Part shown: piece after piece, positions 40,840 through 45,530 of the stretch | Layout: each line of letters starts with the position of its first letter | Numbering within the stretch: position 1 is the first letter of the stretch | NCBI RefSeq assembly: GCF_050434145.1 | Contig: NZ_JBNPVX010000021.1 | Span: 1-45,530 of the forward strand | Length of the DNA: 45,530 nt | Direction of reading: 5' to 3' | DNA from: JAISST01 sp050434145 | GTDB lineage: Bacteria; Fusobacteriota; Fusobacteriia; Fusobacteriales; Fusobacteriaceae | Made by a program: the position numbers and the translations under genes | The notes under the pieces: model-generated | Told to the model about the DNA's origin: nothing | The model's input: only the letters and a program-made list of their open reading frames with translations | The model's database searches: none

Positions 40840-42363
40840 ATGTATATTAATTATAAAATATATTTTATATTTATTTTGGTAATATTTTTTGGACTATTTT
40901 TTAATAAGAATAAAATATTGTGTAAAATAGTATTATTTATGTTAATTTTTAACTATTTTACATATAAACTTACAGTGAAATTTTTGTATAGTGGTTTACA
41001 TACAATGCAAAATTTATATAAAATTCCTAAGAATACTGAAGTTGTTATTTTTGGGAGTTCACATTCTGGTGCAAGTTATAGTCCAGGATTAATTTATAAA
41101 AAGTTTGGAATAAAAAGTATAATATTTGAACCATCACACTGTGATTTAGATGTAATTGAAATTTTATTTAAAGAAATTTTAAAGAATAAAAGTGAAAAGA
41201 AAATATTTTTAATTGAAGCATATTCTATTGATATGTCTTTTAAAGAATCTCATAAAAGAATGATCCCACTAATAAGTCAGGTAGCTTTATATATGCAATT
41301 ATCTTCAAATAAATATAGTTTGGCAAATAAAATTAATACAAATGAGTTTACACAACTTAATACTTTTTTTCCAATAACAAAATATCATGGAAACTATAAA
41401 AATGCTAAGTATTATTCAAATGTTTTTAATGAACAACAAAACGGGTTTGCCATTCATCAATATACAACAGTCATGTCTGAAATCAATTATAAACATATTT
41501 TGAATAGAAAAACAAAATTTCCTGATGATAATGACATTTTATATATTGAGAAAAAAATAAAAAAATTAAAGGAAATAGCAGAGGAAAATAAAGTAAAAAT
41601 TGTGTTTTATAGGGCCCCAATCCCTTTTGAAATGGAGGATAAAGAATATATAAAGAAGAATGTTTTGTATACAAATTTATTATCAAAATATGGAATTTCT
41701 TATTTGGATTTTAATATGTTGAAAGAAGAATTAAAAATAGATAGAAACTGGTTTGAAAATACAACATATGAAAATATACATACTTCGGAGCAAGGCAAAT
41801 ATGAAATTAGCAGATTTTTAGGTAATTATATGTGTAAATTGAATATTTGTAACATATATGAACCTAAAAATGAAAGTTACATCAATGATTATAATATTTT
41901 AGAAAAAAATATAAAAATTATAGAACTAAAAGCAATAAAAGAATATTTTTCATATATTTCTTTATTGAGAAAAATGCCGAATATAACCATTATTGTGTCA
42001 GGAAGTTTTGAAATAGGTGCAAATATGGCAGAATATAATAAAATTTTAGAAATTTTAGGATTAAATATTGACATCAAAAGTGATTTAAAAACTTTCTTTA
42101 TAAGTGCTGTTGAAAGTTCTGGGAAAAAATATTTTGAAAAGTTATCAAATAGCTGGATAAATCATAGGTTATATTTTGGGGATAATCATATTTTTGATAT
42201 ATCTAGTTATATAAATGAGTATTCAATAAAATTTGATGGGAAAGAGTATTCAAAAAATAAAGAGGGGTTAAATTTTGTAATCTATGATAATCAAAGTAAT
42301 AGAATAATTGATAATGTGACTATAAATTTAAAAGAAAATCCTAATTTTATGATAACTAGATAA
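40840..42363 (+). CDS. Membrane-anchored SGNH-like acyltransferase partner
   Basis: The 507-residue protein has two N-terminal TM segments (about 7-20 and 26-42) and a large extracytoplasmic part. An SGNH-type nucleophile motif is VVIFGSSHSGASYSP, followed by IFLIEAYSIDM. The block III-like element is NIHTSEQGKYEISRFL, where His would complete the triad; the preceding Asp of D-x-x-H is not obvious, the residue there being Glu. The C-terminal 150 residues have no match I recognise. Its place 12 bases after the MBOAT gene, with AAAGGAG, suggests it receives the acyl group and transfers it to the polysaccharide. Confidence 0.75.
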   Translation: MYINYKIYFIFILVIFFGLFFNKNKILCKIVLFMLIFNYFTYKLTVKFLYSGLHTMQNLYKIPKNTEVVIFGSSHSGASYSPGLIYKKFGIKSIIFEPSHCDLDVIEILFKEILKNKSEKKIFLIEAYSIDMSFKESHKRMIPLISQVALYMQLSSNKYSLANKINTNEFTQLNTFFPITKYHGNYKNAKYYSNVFNEQQNGFAIHQYTTVMSEINYKHILNRKTKFPDDNDILYIEKKIKKLKEIAEENKVKIVFYRAPIPFEMEDKEYIKKNVLYTNLLSKYGISYLDFNMLKEELKIDRNWFENTTYENIHTSEQGKYEISRFLGNYMCKLNICNIYEPKNESYINDYNILEKNIKIIELKAIKEYFSYISLLRKMPNITIIVSGSFEIGANMAEYNKILEILGLNIDIKSDLKTFFISAVESSGKKYFEKLSNSWINHRLYFGDNHIFDISSYINEYSIKFDGKEYSKNKEGLNFVIYDNQSNRIIDNVTINLKENPNFMITR

Positions 42364-42461
42364 ATATTATTTGAGAAATAGAGTGAGTAATGGATAAAGA
42401 GGATTAGCATCATACTACAATTTAAAAATAAAATAAAAAACGAAAAATTGGAGTAATAAAT

Positions 42462-43040
42462 ATGAAAAAAGATATAAAATTATTAATATTGACTTTTATA
42501 ATAGGGACAATTTTATCCTTAGCATTAATATCAAAATATTTAAGTAATAATAAAGGTATTGATATACATTTAACAATAAAGAATGATAGAGATTTTAAAC
42601 TGCAAATTTATAATGAGAAGGGTCTGAAAAAAACTGAATCAAAAGATATAAAAAAAAGTAATAATTTTCAAAAAATAAATATGGAATTAGATGCGAGAGA
42701 ATTAAAAAATCTTAAATTAAATTTTGGAATTAGGCCGGGGACCATTTATATAAAGGAAATAAGTGTTGTAGGGAAAAAGAAAGTTGTAATTCCATTTGAA
42801 ATTATAGAAAAATCTAAGAGAGAAAATATAGATATATTCAAACGAGAAAAAGAGTATGTTTACATTACGAGTCTTAAGAATAATCCAATAATAGTTTTGG
42901 ATGACGAAATAATAAAGAATAAAAGATATACAAGAAGGAATTATATGCAATTATTTGCTTTATACTTGGTTATTTATTTTTTAGTTTTGGTAGTAGTTAC
43001 AAAAATATCTGATTTAATTATTCATAAAAAGAAGAAATAG
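42462..43040 (+). CDS. Two-TM membrane protein of unknown function
   Basis: The 192-residue protein has a TM helix near each end (about 7-26, LLILTFIIGTILSLALISKY, and about 165-183, ALYLVIYFLVLVVVTKIS). The extracytoplasmic part between them is beta-rich and Lys-rich (LTIKNDRDFKLQIYNEK; LKLNFGIRPGTIYIKEI). The plan recalls small accessory proteins next to glycan polymerases or acylation pairs, but I recognise no family. It lies between the MBOAT/SGNH-like pair and glf. GGAGTAAT precedes the ATG. Confidence 0.65.
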   Translation: MKKDIKLLILTFIIGTILSLALISKYLSNNKGIDIHLTIKNDRDFKLQIYNEKGLKKTESKDIKKSNNFQKINMELDARELKNLKLNFGIRPGTIYIKEISVVGKKKVVIPFEIIEKSKRENIDIFKREKEYVYITSLKNNPIIVLDDEIIKNKRYTRRNYMQLFALYLVIYFLVLVVVTKISDLIIHKKKK

Positions 43041-43068
43041 ATATAAAGAAAATTAATGATGAGATCCC

Positions 43069-44168
43069 ATGAAATACGATTATTTAGTTGTAGGTACAGG
43101 TTTATATGGAGCTATTTTTGCATATGAAGCAAAAAAAGAGGGAAAAAATGTATAGTTATAGATAGAAGAGCACATATAGGTGGGAATATCTATACTGAGA
43201 ATTTAGAGAAAATCAATGTACATAAGTATGGAGCACATATTTTTCATACATCAAATAAGCTAGTGTGGGAATATATAAATCAATTTGCAGAATTTAATAA
43301 TTATATTAATTCTCCAGTAGCAGTATATAAAGATGAACTATATAATTTACCTTTCAACATGAACACATTCAGTAAAATGTGGGGAATAAAAACTCCAAAA
43401 GAAGCTAAACATAAAATAAAAGAGCAAATAGCAGAGCTAAATATAAATGAACCAGTTAACTTAGAAGAGCAAGCTTTGTCCCTTGTAGGAACAGATGTAT
43501 ATACCAAATTAATTAAGGGTTATACTGAAAAACAGTGGGGGCGTGATTGCAAGGAGTTACCAGCATTTATTATAAAAAGATTACCACTAAGATTCACATA
43601 TGATAATAACTATTTTAATGATAGATATCAAGGTATACCTATAGGTGGTTATACAAAAATAATAGAGAAGTTATTGAATGATACAAAAGTAGTATTAAAT
43701 ATGGAATATAAAAAATTTATAGATGAATATCCAGATATGGCTGAGAAAATTGTATTTACTGGACCAATAGATGAATTCTTTGATTATAAACTAGGCATTT
43801 TGGAATATCGCTCTGTAAGATTTGAGACAGAAGTATTAGATGAGGATAATTATCAAGGGAACGCAGTAGTAAATTATACAGAAAGAGATGTGCCATACAC
43901 AAGAATAATAGAACATAAGCATTTTGAATACGGCACACATGATAAAACTGTGATATCAAAAGAATATCCATCTGAATGGAAACTGGGAGATGAACCATAT
44001 TATCCAGTAAATAATGAAAAAAATAATGAATTATATCTTAAGTATAAAGAATTAGCAGATATGGAAAATAATGTAATATTTGGTGGTAGACTTGGCGAAT
44101 ATAAGTATTACGATATGGATAAAGTAATAGAAAATGTATTGAAGAAAGTTGAAGAAGAATTAGAATAA
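43069..44168 (+). pseudogene. glf: UDP-galactopyranose mutase gene with a one-base frameshift
   Basis: The gene interconverts UDP-galactopyranose and UDP-galactofuranose. The first 24 codons encode YDYLVVGTGLYGAIFAYEAK, the FAD-binding start, then stop at TAG. The rest is in another frame: RRAHIGGNIYTENLEKINVH, YGAHIFHTSN, EKQWGRDCKELPAFIIKRLP, RYQGIPIGGYTKIIEKLL, and FGGRLGEYKYYDMDKV. Adding one A to the run of six A (43143-43148) would restore GKKCIVIDRR and give a 366-residue protein, the normal Glf length. No other defect is seen, so this is a recent mutation, a phase-variable switch, programmed slippage or a sequencing error. As written, the protein would be lost, although internal starts could express the rest. 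Confidence 0.9.
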
Positions 44169-44201
44169 GATTATTATTAATTATATGAATGTGATACTAA
44201 A

Positions 44202-44235
44202 AGCTGGTATTTCCAATGATAAATTACCAGTTTTT
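44202..44235 (+). terminator. Terminator at the end of the glycan cluster
   Basis: CTGGTA (44204-44209) pairs with TACCAG-type bases (44225-44230), extended by three A-T pairs across a one-base bulge, followed by TTTTT. It is the first good plus-strand terminator after the long run of co-directional genes. Confidence 0.7.
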
Positions 44236-44760
44236 AAGTATGAAAGTATAAAAATTATTTGAGAGATAAAATGAATTATTTTTTCTGTTTCTTCTCTATA
44301 TTTTATTAACACAATAAATTTTCCAGCTTTGGTAATAGTTCTAAAAAATGAATATTCCAAAATGTTAGTTTTTATAGTGGAATGTAAATATAATTATATA
44401 AGAGAGAGGTCCTAAATGTAAAAAATTACAAGAAGTTTATTGATGATTGCATGAAAGAGTGATTATATAAAAAGCTTGTAAAACAAACATTTTTTTTAAA
44501 TCCGATTTTGTAAATTCTTTTTTTGAAGTTAAAAAAAGTATTGTATAATAAATTAAGTGTAGAGAAGTGATTTATGATTTTTCATGAAAAAACTTTGCAA
44601 GAACTTAAAGGGTTGTAGGTGCTAACTACTCCCCTTTTATTTATGATATTATTACAGAGAAGAGATTTAGAGATGAGGCAAAGGCTTATTTGCTATAATG
44701 TTAGGTGAAATTGTTATCTAGTGTGGTTGATAAATATATAAATTTTATAGCTGATTTATA
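44236..44760. other. Decayed intergenic region with gene fragments
   Basis: No intact gene is visible. A TTGAAG / TATAAT pair (44523-44549) has a 15-base spacer, short for a promoter. Behind it a start at 44574 encodes only MIFHEKTLQELKGL before a stop; a shifted frame continues with NYSPFIYDIITEKRFRDEA and stops near 44697. This looks like the two ends of a small frameshifted gene. I cannot name it. Confidence 0.3.
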
Positions 44761-44886
44761 ATGAAAAAAAGATTATTAACATTAATGTTGATCTTAATAA
44801 GTATATTTACATTTGCTAGTAGTGAAAAGAGATATGTAGGAAATTCTAAAAAAAAGCAATTATTATTTAATTATTTTGAGAGGTAG
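44761..44886 (+). pseudogene. Truncated gene for an exported protein
   Basis: A 41-codon frame starts with a good signal peptide, MKKRLLTLMLILISIFTFAS, and then SEKRYVGNSKKKQLL before a stop at 44884-44886. There is no clear ribosome binding site. It is most likely the front end of a lost secreted protein. A genuine tiny exported peptide is possible but less likely given the debris on both sides. Confidence 0.35.
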
Positions 44887-45181
44887 CATAATAGATAAAA
44901 AAATGAAATAAGCTGAGGTTTTAGTCATTTTACTGAAGCTAACAAAATGATCTAATGGAGAAATATTGCTTTTTTAGAGAGTGTAATTAATTTTGTGTAT
45001 TTGCCCTCTACCTGATTATTAATAATTACCCTTTTTTAACAACATTTCTCCATTCATGATATCCTAACTTTAAAACTTGTAATTTTATCTTTTTCTATAA
45101 CTGATCTATCTCATTTAAACCTCTAACTAATTTTAATGCTTTTCATATCATTAGTGACATTATTTTATTCAGTAGCTTGAT
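44887..45181. other. Decayed sequence, probably minus-strand gene debris
   Basis: On the minus strand, fragments such as KLGYHEWRNVVKKG and VRGLNEIDQL are interrupted by stops (about 45030-45130). They lie just downstream of the frameshifted TPR gene. No intact frame, promoter or terminator is clear. Confidence 0.3.
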
Positions 45182-45530
45182 TTATTTTGCAACTAAATTA
45201 TTTTTAGAACTTTCTAGTTCTTCTATTTTCTCTTTTAGATTCGCATTTTCCTCAATCAATTCTTCTTCTTTTTCAAATTTTTCAATCTAGCATTAGCAAT
45301 AGTCATTCCATTTTTTTCAGCTAATTCAAAATATTGTATTGCTAATTTATTTTTACCTCGTTTTTCATATAAATTTCCTAAATTATAATATCCATATGGG
45401 GTACTTGGTGAAATAGATAATTTCCAGTATTTTTCCGCCAGATCAAGTTTATTTTGACTGTTATACAAGTTTGCCAGTTCAAATTGTGCAATTATTTTGC
45501 CGTTATCAGCAGCAGACTTGAGATACTTTT
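45182..45530 (-). pseudogene. Sel1/TPR-repeat protein gene, partial and frameshifted
   Basis: The gene enters the window from the right, so its 5' end is missing. The visible part encodes Sel1/TPR-like repeats: KYLKSAADNGKIIAQFELAN then LYNSQNKLDLAEKYWKLS and GYYNLGNLYEKRGKNKLAIQ. The repeat frame stops at 45256-45258 after LKNLKKKKN. The neighbouring frame is open from about there and encodes a helical Glu-rich tail, EKFEKEEELIEENANLKEKI, ending at 45182-45184. One extra base near 45284 would join them into a coiled-coil C-terminus. The lesion is not in a long homopolymer. If the shorter frame is the real one, the gene could be intact but with a changed tail. Confidence 0.65.

Noticed and set aside
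44761..44886. A functional small secreted peptide or FadA-like adhesin
   Set aside because: Only a signal peptide and about 21 further residues remain, with no ribosome binding site and no adhesin features; truncation is more likely.
1..45530. CRISPR array
   Set aside because: I found no regularly spaced direct repeats with unique spacers; the repeats seen are two operators, paired promoters and gene duplicates.

Overview
The window is very AT-rich, with strong AGGAGG-type ribosome binding sites, TTGACA/TATAAT promoters and many poly-A/T runs. The gene content points to a member of Fusobacteriota, most likely Fusobacterium. The best markers are a type Vd patatin autotransporter of the FplA kind, whose catalytic Ser and Asp lie 145 residues apart, a hybrid cluster protein of the anaerobe type, and Sel1/TPR and MORN-like repeat proteins. 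The species cannot be told from the sequence.

Layout. (1) 1-7,075 is mostly conserved housekeeping: a MORN-repeat protein, an RluA-type pseudouridine synthase, a candidate small RNA, a lipoprotein, a tRNA-Thr(GGU) with an odd T-loop, the operon rpsB-tsf-pyrH-frr with a structured rpsB leader, and rpmE. (2) 7,076-9,592 holds fplA, whose consensus promoter is overlapped by one of two identical-arm palindromes. (3) 9,593-16,807 is accessory and partly decayed: a two-gene ATPase plus TOPRIM pair that looks like an anti-phage module, a promoter-hairpin-terminator small RNA directly behind it, gene remnants, an HxlR regulator, hcp with a palindrome at -41.5, and an AbiF-type structured RNA followed by a broken Abi_2 gene. 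(4) 16,833-20,499 is a tandem duplication of a divergent pair: an exported protein on the minus strand and a Wzz chain-length protein on the plus strand. One exported-protein copy is dead. (5) 20,521-44,168 is a co-directional surface-polysaccharide (O-antigen or capsule) cluster. (6) 44,169-45,530 is a decayed region ending in a frameshifted, partial TPR/Sel1 gene on the minus strand.

How the polysaccharide genes fit together. ManA and ManC make GDP-mannose and Gmd converts it to the 4-keto-6-deoxy intermediate. Two adjacent reductases (Fcl and Rmd-like) can turn that into GDP-L-fucose and GDP-D-rhamnose. A WbaP-type phosphoglycosyltransferase starts the chain on undecaprenyl phosphate, and four further glycosyltransferases extend it. 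A hexapeptide acetyltransferase, an AT3 acyltransferase, an MBOAT/SGNH-like pair and a pyruvyltransferase decorate it. Wzx flips it, an EpsG-like Wzy polymerises it, and the two Wzz proteins set its length. Two radical SAM enzymes, one with a B12-binding domain, suggest an unusual sugar or linked-group modification. A UDP-galactopyranose mutase gene at the end is frameshifted by one base in an A tract.

The least explained items are the ATPase-TOPRIM pair with its neighbouring small RNA, the orphan AbiF-type RNA, the palindromic operators at fplA and hcp, the hairpin between the Shine-Dalgarno and the start of fcl, and the B12 radical SAM enzyme in the glycan cluster.
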